From Clostridiales bacterium (lineage in GTDB: Bacteria; Bacillota; DSM-16504; Desulfitibacterales; JAICDB01): a stretch of 64,000 nt of DNA. The DNA lies in the NCBI GenBank assembly GCA_020063565.1, contig JAICDB010000008.1, forward strand, positions 146,933 through 210,932, written 5' to 3'. The translations under genes were made by a program, and so were the position numbers. Numbering within the stretch: position 1 is the stretch's first letter; every line of letters starts with the position of its first letter. This document shows, in pieces, positions 1 to 7,663 of the stretch. Under the pieces are notes generated by a model that was not told where the DNA came from, did no database searches, and worked only from the letters and a program-made list of their open reading frames with translations.

Positions 1-1
1 C

Positions 2-418
2 AAAACAATTGTTATGACCACTACCAACGGAACAAGGCTCATCCAGAATTCACTGGCTGCAGAATCAATTTATATAGGGTGTCTTTTAAATGCCAAAGCA
101 GTAGCAGAAAAGCTAAACAAAACACGGGTTTTTCTTGCTTGTGCAGGAACCAGGGGGTATTTTTCACCGGAAGATTTTATGGCGGCAGGTGCCATCGCCT
201 GGCACCTAATCCAAAGTAAAAATGTTGCTTTAAACGAAAAGGCAAAAAGAGCTGTAGAATTTTTCAAAGGAGTAAAAAACCGGGCAGAATTCCTCAAACT
301 GTTTCCCCACGGCAATCTTTTGATACAAAGGGGGTTTGAAAAAGATATTTCATACTGCTGCCAGCTCGATACAATACCGGTAGTACCCAGGTATTACTGC
401 GGTTCTTTGTATGTTTAA
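2..418 (+). CDS. comB: 2-phosphosulfolactate phosphatase family protein (ComB-like), 5' truncated by window edge
   Basis: The reading frame is open from the first complete codon, so the start lies outside the window. About 138 C-terminal residues are visible. The stretch TTTNGTR followed by a GCLLNA-AVA block and CAGTRG-FSPEDFMAAG matches the ComB family, whose archaeal members dephosphorylate 2-phosphosulfolactate in coenzyme M biosynthesis. In bacteria the family is widespread and its physiological role is often unclear. The C-terminus (CCQLDTIPVVPRY) also looks complete. The family assignment is by recalled motif pattern only, and the exact substrate cannot be inferred from this fragment. 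Confidence 0.7.
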   Translation, partial: KTIVMTTTNGTRLIQNSLAAESIYIGCLLNAKAVAEKLNKTRVFLACAGTRGYFSPEDFMAAGAIAWHLIQSKNVALNEKAKRAVEFFKGVKNRAEFLKLFPHGNLLIQRGFEKDISYCCQLDTIPVVPRYYCGSLYV

Positions 419-503
419 GTTTTAAGAGGTAATCATGGTAAGTCTAATTTAGTGTGTACCTGCATATATTTGTAAGCAGAAATTTGTTTTTGGGGCGGAT
501 TTG

Positions 504-959
504 ATGAATACAACTACTTTGATGATGTTATTAATCCTTTTGCTAGGAATACTTGGAAGATCGAATATTATTGCTGCTGCTGCAGCAATTTTACTTCTTG
601 TTCAATTTACAAACCTGCAAAGATTTTTTCCAATGTTGGAAAGGCGCGGGCTGGAACTGGGGCTTCTTTTTCTTATTATTTCCGTACTGGTTCCCTTTGC
701 GGCAGGTAAGGTTCCTGTAAAGGATATACTCACCAGTTTTTTTACCATTCCCGGTGTAATTGCCATCTTAAGCGGAGCGCTTGCCACCCATCTAAATTGC
801 AAAGGACTTGAGATGCTGCAAAGTACACCGCAACTTATGATAGGGTTGGTTGTAGGATCGATAATTGGGATAACCTTGCTGGGAGGAATACCTGTGGGGC
901 CTTTAATGGCAGGGGGAATAGCGGCGCTTTTGATGCAGATTGTGAATTTATTCAGGTGA
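504..959 (+). CDS. DUF441 family membrane protein
   Basis: This is a small, very hydrophobic protein of about 151 residues with four or more predicted membrane segments separated by short loops. The pattern GILGRSNIIAAAAAILLL near the N-terminus and the glycine-rich IGITLLGGIPVGPLMAGG near the C-terminus are typical of the DUF441 (YeaL-type) family, which has no assigned biochemical function. I place the start at the ATG preceded by GGGGCGGA; a TTG one codon upstream is possible. A strong terminator follows directly, so it ends its transcription unit. Confidence 0.75.
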   Translation: MNTTTLMMLLILLLGILGRSNIIAAAAAILLLVQFTNLQRFFPMLERRGLELGLLFLIISVLVPFAAGKVPVKDILTSFFTIPGVIAILSGALATHLNCKGLEMLQSTPQLMIGLVVGSIIGITLLGGIPVGPLMAGGIAALLMQIVNLFR

Positions 960-987
960 GATAATTACATAATATATTTATTAAAAT

Positions 988-1017
988 AACACTACCTAGT
1001 TAGGGTGGTGTTTTTTA
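988..1017 (+). terminator. Rho-independent terminator after DUF441 gene
   Basis: The inverted repeat AACACTACC / GGTGGTGTT encloses a short loop and runs straight into six T residues. Confidence 0.85.
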
Positions 1018-1131
1018 TTGTTCAAAGAGTTCGTATAGAAATTATAGCAATGAACTATTTCCAGAGAGGAATTTACAATTTATTGCAGAATACTTTATGC
1101 AAATATTTTACTTCATCAGGAGGTAAGAACT

Positions 1132-1833
1132 TTGAATTATGTTGACCTGGTGTTGATTATTGTATTGGCCCTGGGGGCATTTAAAGGATACAGAAGGGGA
1201 TTTATTTATACCCTTGGAGGCCTCTTTGGCTGGATTGTCAGTTTAGTTATAGCTATGATGTACAGCTCAAATTTTAAGATTTTTTTGGATGAAAAGCTGA
1301 TGTTATCAAATAAATTGGGAGAATGGCTTGGAGAGCATCTTCCTCTGCCTGATTTTGCACAGAGTGCGGGTTCAAGTGTGAGTGAAGTACAGCAATCCAT
1401 TAATAATATGCCTTTGCCAGGCTTTATGAAAGAATCGCTTACCGAACAGGTAATAATCTTAAATGCCACCGGTGACGGTTCCGCAAGCTTAGCACAGGTT
1501 GTAGGCTATGGACTTGCAGATATAATTGTTAAGGGAATAGCTTTTTTGATATTGTTTTTTATAGTTTCATTTATTATTAAATTGTTAATAATGCTTTTTA
1601 GCAGGGGTGTCAATGCAACCGTCTTTGGCGGTGTTAACCGTTTGGGAGGCCTCATAATGGGAACTGTGATAAATGCCTGCATAATGGCTGTAGTTGTAGG
1701 TGTCTTATACCCGCTTTTAACGGCAGGTATGCCGGCTAACCCGGTGGGGCAGGAGGTAGAAACATCATTTTTAACACCAATCCTGCTTAATATCTTTGCT
1801 GTTATCAGCAGTCATATTTTTGGCTTCATATAA
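1132..1833 (+). CDS. CvpA family membrane protein
   Basis: The protein has 233 residues and begins with a TTG placed 7 bases after AGGAGGT. The N-terminal sequence NYVDLVLIIVLALGAFKGYRRGF is the classical opening of CvpA-family proteins: a membrane helix followed by the G-x-x-RG turn. Further hydrophobic segments lie near residues 30-45, 140-165 and 175-200, with a conserved VNRLGGLIMG stretch. CvpA is required for colicin V production in Escherichia coli. In Firmicutes the family has an unclear envelope role, and homologues often sit near mutS2 or spore genes. It appears monocistronic here. Confidence 0.8.
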   Translation: MNYVDLVLIIVLALGAFKGYRRGFIYTLGGLFGWIVSLVIAMMYSSNFKIFLDEKLMLSNKLGEWLGEHLPLPDFAQSAGSSVSEVQQSINNMPLPGFMKESLTEQVIILNATGDGSASLAQVVGYGLADIIVKGIAFLILFFIVSFIIKLLIMLFSRGVNATVFGGVNRLGGLIMGTVINACIMAVVVGVLYPLLTAGMPANPVGQEVETSFLTPILLNIFAVISSHIFGFI

Positions 1834-1950
1834 TAATAGATACAATAGCATGGCTGGGTAAAGGTGCATAAGTAAATCAAAAAAGAGACATATTTCCGCC
1901 CTTGTCCAAATATCTTGTAATAAAGTTCCTTTACAAGAGGTGGAATTTTT

Positions 1951-3234
1951 ATGTCTGAGAGAAGTGTTCGTTATGGAGATTTTGTTTACTGGGGATTGTT
2001 GTTGGCGGTATCTGCTCCGGTGTTAATATTAGGCGTATTTCTCGTTCTTCTTTTAACATTACCTGGCGCAAATTTGCCTGCAGGAGGTTTTTCCGTACTT
2101 ATAATAGCTAAAGCTGTATTTTACGGAGGCGGTGTGCTGCTTATCCTCCTGGGAAATATTGTCCGAAAAAATTATATTGCCACAATTCTGGCCTTACTTG
2201 CATTTATGGCGGTTTTTTTTCAATTATTTCCCCCTCAAATCTCTCCTTCAGGGATGGATGTAGTCTTAGGACTTCCCGGTTTAGCGCTTGTCCTTTTGGC
2301 GCTGGCTGTCTGGCTGCCTGACTTTCAAAACAGGAATTGTTACTGTTGTCTGGCTTTTGGTATTCTGTGCGGCCTGGTGGTAGCCTACCAGCTTTTTGAA
2401 GTACTTGCACTGGTTTTTTTACCATATGCTCTGCCATCCTTTTTGGAGTCCCATTCCTGGCTAAACATATTTGAAATATGGGGAAATTGGATTGTTTACT
2501 TTTCTTTAATCTTTAAACTATTGAAAGGTTGGACATATCAAAATGAGTCCTTAACTTTTAGCGGCCTCTATTTTAAACCGTTCCTTGGAATTACAGCTCT
2601 GGCAATAGTATTTGCCATGCTTTTGATGACAGGTCTATTTATGCAGCTTGAAAAGGGCCTGGCAACTGTTGAGTACGTAATTCAACCAACGGGTAATGTT
2701 GATAAACTTGATATTCTGCTACCGGTAGCGCAGTTTAAAGATGAAGGAGAGGTAATTGCAGCAAATGATTTTATAGCCCTATATGCCGAAAGAAAAGAAA
2801 GGTTAAATGCCAAAATAGAGTTTGTACAAACAGAATACGGTACGATGCTTCATTTTATTCATAATGAACCGGTCAAAGATAAGGTTGTTATCCGGGGCCA
2901 ACTGGAATCACAGAACCTGGGCTGGTATCTCGGCAGGGAAGAGGTGCCTGTAGTCTTAAGCCCAAGAGTGATTGATGAGGATTGGACTCGGGCCACTGAA
3001 CTTCCTGTAGTTCCTGAACATAATGCACTTTATACTGTAGTTAACTGTAAAAGTGGCGGAGGAGCAGTCAGCTTAAGCTACTGCCTTGAATTGGTGGTTA
3101 AGGGAGTTAAACCGAGCGCTTACCAGCAGGTATTTACTGCATACCTTCCCTTTAATTACCTCGAAGGATTTAAGATTAAGGAGGGCTGGCAGCTGGTTCC
3201 CATGATTGAAGAAATACTGGTGCGGGAGATGTGA
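1951..3234 (+). CDS. Polytopic membrane protein of unknown function
   Basis: I do not recognise a family. The 427-residue product starts at an ATG 6 bases after AGAGGTGG. The N-terminal half (residues about 10-230) contains roughly seven hydrophobic segments. After the last one (around residues 210-230) a soluble C-terminal domain of about 195 residues follows, which by topology may lie outside the cell. This tail has no cysteine pairs or catalytic motif that I can identify. The gene has no close neighbour in its strand: 460 bases of leader and riboswitch separate it from the next gene. Confidence 0.6.
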   Translation: MSERSVRYGDFVYWGLLLAVSAPVLILGVFLVLLLTLPGANLPAGGFSVLIIAKAVFYGGGVLLILLGNIVRKNYIATILALLAFMAVFFQLFPPQISPSGMDVVLGLPGLALVLLALAVWLPDFQNRNCYCCLAFGILCGLVVAYQLFEVLALVFLPYALPSFLESHSWLNIFEIWGNWIVYFSLIFKLLKGWTYQNESLTFSGLYFKPFLGITALAIVFAMLLMTGLFMQLEKGLATVEYVIQPTGNVDKLDILLPVAQFKDEGEVIAANDFIALYAERKERLNAKIEFVQTEYGTMLHFIHNEPVKDKVVIRGQLESQNLGWYLGREEVPVVLSPRVIDEDWTRATELPVVPEHNALYTVVNCKSGGGAVSLSYCLELVVKGVKPSAYQQVFTAYLPFNYLEGFKIKEGWQLVPMIEEILVREM

Positions 3235-3256
3235 GTTAAACTGACCAAATAATACC

Positions 3257-3285
3257 TTGTATTTCAGTAGCTGATATTGTAAAAT
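3257..3285 (+). promoter_or_regulatory. Candidate sigma-A promoter of the cobalamin-riboswitch operon
   Basis: TTGTAT and TAAAAT are separated by 17 bases, placing transcription start about 20 bases before the first conserved riboswitch stem. The boxes are imperfect, so this is an inference from spacing and position. Confidence 0.45.
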
Positions 3286-3309
3286 ACTTATAAGATTAAT
3301 ATGAGTAAC

Positions 3310-3570
3310 TGCTATAGGTGCCCTTGTATAAGGGAGAATAGGGAATCGGGTGAGAATCCCGAGCGGTCCCGCCACTGTGATTGGGGAGCGCCTTGCATTA
3401 TGCCACTGCCCAGCACTTAATCCAATACAACTTATTAGTTTACTCAATACTTTCATCCGTGGATGTTAGTAGCGATTAAACTTAAAGTTAATACCGGATT
3501 AAGTGCTGGGTGGGAAGGGGCAAGGAATGCTGTGAACCGGAGCCAGGAGACCTGCCTATAGCATTGGGAA
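3310..3570 (+). ncRNA. Cobalamin (B12) riboswitch
   Basis: The stretch GAATCGGGTGAGAATCCCG followed by AGCGGTCCCGCCACTGTGA is the conserved core of cobalamin riboswitches, and GCCAGGAGACCTGCC near 3542-3556 is the B12 box. Between them is a long peripheral arm. CCTTGC (3391) pairs with GCAAGG (3521), and a perfect 15-bp stem (3409-3423 with 3496-3510) encloses a loop of about 72 bases. The element sits directly upstream of a transcription terminator and the cblS/cblT/ECF operon, so cobalamin binding is expected to switch off expression of corrinoid-precursor uptake. Confidence 0.95.
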
Positions 3571-3585
3571 GCCATGAATGATGGT

Positions 3586-3655
3586 AAAGTTCATGACTTA
3601 TTTGCTTATTGCGTTTTACGTAGTGGGTTAATAAGTTATGAACTTTTTTATTTTA
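3586..3655 (+). terminator. Riboswitch expression-platform terminator
   Basis: AAAGTTCATGACTTATT pairs with AATAAGTTATGAACTTT (one wobble) across a 29-base loop and is followed by a T-rich tail. It lies between the B12 box and the first gene, which is the arrangement of a transcription-terminating OFF switch. Confidence 0.85.
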
Positions 3656-3696
3656 TTAAGCAATTCTAATTGATAAAAGAAGGGGGGGAGACAGGT

Positions 3697-4443
3697 ATGG
3701 GATATAAAGGAAGGGATGTGGAAGTAATACCTTTAGGGGATGACAAGTGTCTGGTTGCTGCTTGCGACTCCTGTGGCGCCATAGGCTCCAAAGAGCTGGA
3801 TGTCGTTAATGTTCCCAACTATGTAGTAGGAAGGTTCACAACAAGGGTTGCTTTGCTTGAAGTTATGTCTACAGCGGCTAGTCCTTGGATGATAACTGTA
3901 GCAGTTTCCAATGAGCCTTGCCCAACAGGTGAAGAAATTTTAGAGGGAGTTAAAGATGAGCTTAAGGCTGTTGATCTCTCTTCTTTACCACTGGCCATAA
4001 GTACCGAAAAGAATATGCCTACAAAACAGACAGGTCTGGGAATTACTGTGGTGGGAATATGTGATAGTGAAAAATTACGTATCGCTACTTCACAGCCAGG
4101 AGATATACTTTACTGCCTGGGGTTGCCTAAAGTAGGCCCTGAAGTAAAAAATCCTGATGATCCCGAAATTGTACAGGGTACACATATTCAAAAATTGTTG
4201 GAAACTCCGGGAATCCATGATGTTGTAATGGTTGGCTCAAAAGGCGTCCGAAAAGAGGCGGAGATACTTGCAGAAAATGTCAAGGGGCATTTTGAGCTGG
4301 AAACTTCTGGTCGGGTTGATGTCGATAAGTCAGCCGGGCCGTCTACTTGCCTGATATTTACGCAAACACCAGATATTTCACCGCCGGACTTTTCCCTTAC
4401 TCCTCTTTCAAAAATTGGACGAATTGTACCGGATTCCGGTTAA
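3697..4443 (+). CDS. cblS: AIR-synthase-related protein, probable alpha-ribazole kinase CblS
   Basis: The 248-residue protein carries an N-terminal PurM/AIR-synthase-like region (LGDDKCLVAACDSCGAIG, then DVVNVPNYVVGRFTTRVALLEVM). It is the first gene after a cobalamin riboswitch and is followed by an ECF substrate-specific component. This pairing matches the cblS-cblT pair described in Listeria and Geobacillus, in which CblT imports alpha-ribazole and CblS phosphorylates it for assembly of the lower ligand of cobalamin. I choose the ATG at 3697 because GGGGGGG lies 9 bases before it; a TTG at 3670 would have no ribosome site. The function is inferred from sequence pattern and context. It could also be another PurM-like corrinoid-linked kinase. 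Confidence 0.65.
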   Translation: MGYKGRDVEVIPLGDDKCLVAACDSCGAIGSKELDVVNVPNYVVGRFTTRVALLEVMSTAASPWMITVAVSNEPCPTGEEILEGVKDELKAVDLSSLPLAISTEKNMPTKQTGLGITVVGICDSEKLRIATSQPGDILYCLGLPKVGPEVKNPDDPEIVQGTHIQKLLETPGIHDVVMVGSKGVRKEAEILAENVKGHFELETSGRVDVDKSAGPSTCLIFTQTPDISPPDFSLTPLSKIGRIVPDSG

Positions 4444-4507
4444 AGTTCAAAAAACTTAAAAAAATCTGCGGCATACAATAAAAAATTTATTAGGAGGTAT
4501 TTAAAAA

Positions 4508-5029
4508 ATGATTAACCAGGAACAACAATTAGAAAGAGAAGATTTAAAACAAACTGTTTGGAATGTTAAAAGACTTGCAATTATTGCCGTTTTTATTGCA
4601 TTAAGTGCAGTTGGTTCTATGATAAAAATACCCAGCCCTGTAGGGACAATTGGCATGGATTCTGCCCCGGGATTTTTTAGTGCCCTGGCTTTTGGAAGTA
4701 TTGAAGGTGCTCTAGTAATAGGTATTGGTCACCTGTTAACTTCTGCCGTGGTAGGATTTCCGCTCACTATTCCAATGCATCTTTTTATTGCTGTTTTAAT
4801 GGCAATGTGGGCAATAGCTTTCAGATTTGTTAACGAAAAATTCGGTTTGATTCCTGCAGTTATTGTCGCTACCTTTTTAAATGGAGTGCTTTCTTCCTTT
4901 ACCATGATGCCCATTGGCGGTATCGGAGCAGTTTTAGGTGTCATGCCCTTTTTAGTGATAGGGTCAGCTATCAATATCATTGTAGCTGCTGTAGCATACA
5001 AAATGATTAAGAAGAGTAATTTGATGTAA
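4508..5029 (+). CDS. cblT: ECF transporter substrate-binding (S) component, probable alpha-ribazole transporter CblT
   Basis: This 173-residue integral membrane protein has a short charged N-terminus and five or six hydrophobic segments. The first segment begins RLAIIAVFIALSAVGSMIKIP, the alanine-rich helix 1 by which S components dock on EcfT. SPVGTIGMDSAPGFFSALAFG resembles CblT-type proteins. It is flanked by the CblS-like kinase and by a complete ECF energising module, so the transporter is a dedicated (group I) rather than shared system. Regulation by the upstream B12 riboswitch supports a corrinoid-related substrate. The ribosome site is TAGGAGGT. The exact ligand is inferred. Confidence 0.7.
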   Translation: MINQEQQLEREDLKQTVWNVKRLAIIAVFIALSAVGSMIKIPSPVGTIGMDSAPGFFSALAFGSIEGALVIGIGHLLTSAVVGFPLTIPMHLFIAVLMAMWAIAFRFVNEKFGLIPAVIVATFLNGVLSSFTMMPIGGIGAVLGVMPFLVIGSAINIIVAAVAYKMIKKSNLM

Positions 5030-5064
5030 TTTGAGCTCACTTTGAGAGGTTGAGAGGTGGCAAC

Positions 5065-6816
5065 ATGAATAAAGCTATTGAGCTTGAGGATGTGTCCTAT
5101 CGTTATCCTAAAGCCCGGACATCAAATCTTAAAAACATTACTATATCAATAGAAAAAGGGAAGTTTGTTGTAATAATGGGTCCTACCGGAGCAGGAAAAA
5201 CCACCCTGAGTTTATGCTTAAACGGTCTAATTCCTCAACTTTTGGAAGGGGATTTAACGGGAAATATCACTGTGGCTGGCAGGGACTTGAGCAAATACAG
5301 GGTACAGACCATGTCGAAACACATTGGTCTCGTTCTTCAGGACCCTGAAGCCCAAATCTTTGGAATGACTGTTCGGGAAGATACTGCATTTGGTCCCAGG
5401 AACCTTTCACTTTCTGTGGAAGAAATTTATGAAAGGGTAGACCGGGCTCTGGAAAAAGTTCGCTTAAAGGGTTATGAGGACAGAAATACCTCTGAATTAT
5501 CGGGAGGAGAAAAACAACGCTTAGCAATTGCAGGGGTACTGGCAATGCAACCGGAAGTACTGGTACTCGATGAACCGAGTTCGGAGCTGGATCCGGAGGG
5601 AAGAGCAGAGATATATAAGACGATTGATGAGCTGCGCTTGGAAAAAGATTTAACAATTCTGGCAGTTGAGCATTACAGTGAAGAAGTTATTGCCAGGGCC
5701 AATGAAGTAGTTGTCCTCAACCAGGGGGAAATTGCCTGGAGAGGTGAGCCGGAAAAACTATTTCGCAATATCCCCCTGTTGTACCGGCTTGGCATTAAAC
5801 CGTTACCCGTTAGCCTTGTCGGCTGGGATTTATATCAAAAAGGGTGGATTACTTCTGATGAAATACCTCTTGATGTTCCGACAGCAGAAAAGATGATTAG
5901 AAATTTGTTAATAAAGCATGGAAATAGGCAGCTTGAAAGCTGCTCCAAACGATCCGGTATCAAGCTGCAAGAAAAGAAATCACAACCATTACTTCAGGTT
6001 ACCAATTTGAAGTACCGTTACAACAGCGGCCAAACTGCGCTCAGGTCTATTAACCTGACGGTTCAAAAGGGGGAATTTATAGCCCTTATCGGCCAAAACG
6101 GGGCAGGAAAAACTACTCTGGCCAAGCATTTAAACGGTTTGTTGAAGCCTACGGAGGGGGATGTAGTAATTGATGGAATCAACACAAAAGAGTCTGACAC
6201 ATCCCAACTGTCCCGGGTGGTAGGTTATGTTTTTCAAAACCCTGACCACCAGATTTTTTCCGTATCGGTAGAAAAAGAATTGGAATACGGTTTGAAAAAT
6301 GCCGGTTTTGAAGGGGCTGAAATTAAACAACGAATTGACGAAGCACTGAAAATCACCGGGTTAGAAAAGTACCGTAATGTTCATCCTTTTTCCCTGGGCA
6401 AAGGGGAAAGACAGGTTATTGCAGTTACCTCAATTTTAGCGCTCAAGCCCAAAATACTTGTTGTTGATGAGCCTACTACAGGCTTGGATTGGGCTGGCAT
6501 CAACAAGATGATGTCGTTAATTAAAAAACTCCATGAAAACGGAACTACAATTATCATGATTAGCCACGATATGGATATTGTAGCCAAGCATGCCCGGCGG
6601 GTTATTGTTATGAAAGATGGCGGTATTTTGCTGGACGGGGAGACAAGAGAGGTGTTCTCAAACTTTGAAGCGCTACAGCAGGCAGCTATTCTTCCGCCGC
6701 AGATAGTAAGGTTAACTAAGGGCCTTGAGGATCTGGGCTTTCAGGAAAACTTGCTGGATGAAAGTGAATTTACTGCAGCCCTTCTTCGGAAATTGGAGGA
6801 TGTGCAATGTTTATAG
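5065..6816 (+). CDS. Fused ECF transporter ATPase (EcfA-EcfA' in one chain)
   Basis: The product has 583 residues containing two complete ABC ATPase domains. The first has Walker A GPTGAGKTT (about residue 44), signature LSGGEKQR and Walker B VLVLDEPSSELDP. The second begins near residue 310 with Walker A GQNGAGKTT and Walker B ILVVDEPTTGLD, but its signature is the divergent SLGKGERQ. In most ECF systems the two ATPases are separate EcfA1 and EcfA2 proteins, and fused forms occur with dedicated modules. The ATG at 5065 follows AGAGGTGG. The gene overlaps ecfT by 10 bases, indicating translational coupling. It provides energy for uptake by the neighbouring S component. Confidence 0.9.
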   Translation: MNKAIELEDVSYRYPKARTSNLKNITISIEKGKFVVIMGPTGAGKTTLSLCLNGLIPQLLEGDLTGNITVAGRDLSKYRVQTMSKHIGLVLQDPEAQIFGMTVREDTAFGPRNLSLSVEEIYERVDRALEKVRLKGYEDRNTSELSGGEKQRLAIAGVLAMQPEVLVLDEPSSELDPEGRAEIYKTIDELRLEKDLTILAVEHYSEEVIARANEVVVLNQGEIAWRGEPEKLFRNIPLLYRLGIKPLPVSLVGWDLYQKGWITSDEIPLDVPTAEKMIRNLLIKHGNRQLESCSKRSGIKLQEKKSQPLLQVTNLKYRYNSGQTALRSINLTVQKGEFIALIGQNGAGKTTLAKHLNGLLKPTEGDVVIDGINTKESDTSQLSRVVGYVFQNPDHQIFSVSVEKELEYGLKNAGFEGAEIKQRIDEALKITGLEKYRNVHPFSLGKGERQVIAVTSILALKPKILVVDEPTTGLDWAGINKMMSLIKKLHENGTTIIMISHDMDIVAKHARRVIVMKDGGILLDGETREVFSNFEALQQAAILPPQIVRLTKGLEDLGFQENLLDESEFTAALLRKLEDVQCL

Positions 6817-7616
6817 AGTATCTACCCCGACAAACATATCTTCACCGCCTGGACATTCGTACAAAATTAATTGGCTTTATCGGGATTGTTATACTTGCAT
6901 TTATATTCAAGGATCCACTGTATAATCTGGCTATTGCAATACTTGTAGGTATTTTGGCATTTTCTATAAGAATGCCTCTAAAAAAAATTTATGACTTACT
7001 GATCCCTTTAGCGCCAGTATTTATCTTGATTATGCTATTTTCGGGATTAAATTTTGGTCAAAATTTTCATGGAACAAATGGAACTGCACTCTTTTACCTT
7101 TTACCGGGGCAGCATTTAGGAGTAACTAGAGGAGGCTTACTAACTGGGTGTACTTTTGTTATACGAATCTTTACCATGGTAATTGCTTCTTCTATAGTGA
7201 CTTTGACCACGCCAATAGATGATTTTATCCAGCTGCTCAATAAAATGAAAGTTCCTTATGAGTTCTCATTCATAATTACAACTGCAATCCGCTTTATTCC
7301 CACCATGAACAAAAAAAGGATGTTGATAATTGATGCACAAAAAGCTCGAGGGGCTAAACTTGAAGAAAAAGGGATTTTTAGGCAAATCAAAAATTATATT
7401 CCAATTATGGTACCGATGATAATTAATTCCATTTTAATGGCTAATACCTTATCCATGGCTATGCTGAACAGGGGCTTTGGGTATACCCGCTCCTGGACCA
7501 GTTTAAAAGAATTGTCCTTTACAAAATGGGATTATTTAACAATTATTATGATTATCTTAATGGTTATATCAGGCATTTATCTCCGTTTCGGATTAAATAA
7601 AGGTTTTTTTACTTAA
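6807..7616 (+). CDS. ecfT: ECF transporter transmembrane component EcfT
   Basis: The 269-residue protein is a CbiQ/EcfT-family membrane subunit. It has an N-terminal amphipathic stretch (LHRLDIRTKLIGFI), several membrane helices and the cytoplasmic coupling motif region with DAQKARGA followed by a second motif NRGFGYTR. These correspond to the two Ala-Arg-Gly-type motifs that contact the ATPases. The second one reads NRG rather than ARG. The start codon lies inside the end of the ATPase gene. It is the last gene of the riboswitch operon, before a palindromic terminator. Confidence 0.9.
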   Translation: MFIEYLPRQTYLHRLDIRTKLIGFIGIVILAFIFKDPLYNLAIAILVGILAFSIRMPLKKIYDLLIPLAPVFILIMLFSGLNFGQNFHGTNGTALFYLLPGQHLGVTRGGLLTGCTFVIRIFTMVIASSIVTLTTPIDDFIQLLNKMKVPYEFSFIITTAIRFIPTMNKKRMLIIDAQKARGAKLEEKGIFRQIKNYIPIMVPMIINSILMANTLSMAMLNRGFGYTRSWTSLKELSFTKWDYLTIIMIILMVISGIYLRFGLNKGFFT

Positions 7617-7632
7617 AAAGCGATGTTTTGCT

Positions 7633-7663
7633 ATGAGTCAGGGGAAACGTCCCCCTGACTCAT
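7633..7663. terminator. Palindromic hairpin between convergent genes (GAGTCAGGGG-type repeat)
   Basis: ATGAGTCAGGGG and its complement flank the loop AAACG. The hairpin separates the plus-strand ECF operon from the minus-strand deacetylase gene, whose stop codon lies inside the right arm. It has no long T run. The core GAGTCAGGGG...CCCTGACTC resembles a dispersed palindrome I recall from clostridial genomes, so it may be both a repeat and a bidirectional transcription stop. Confidence 0.6.
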
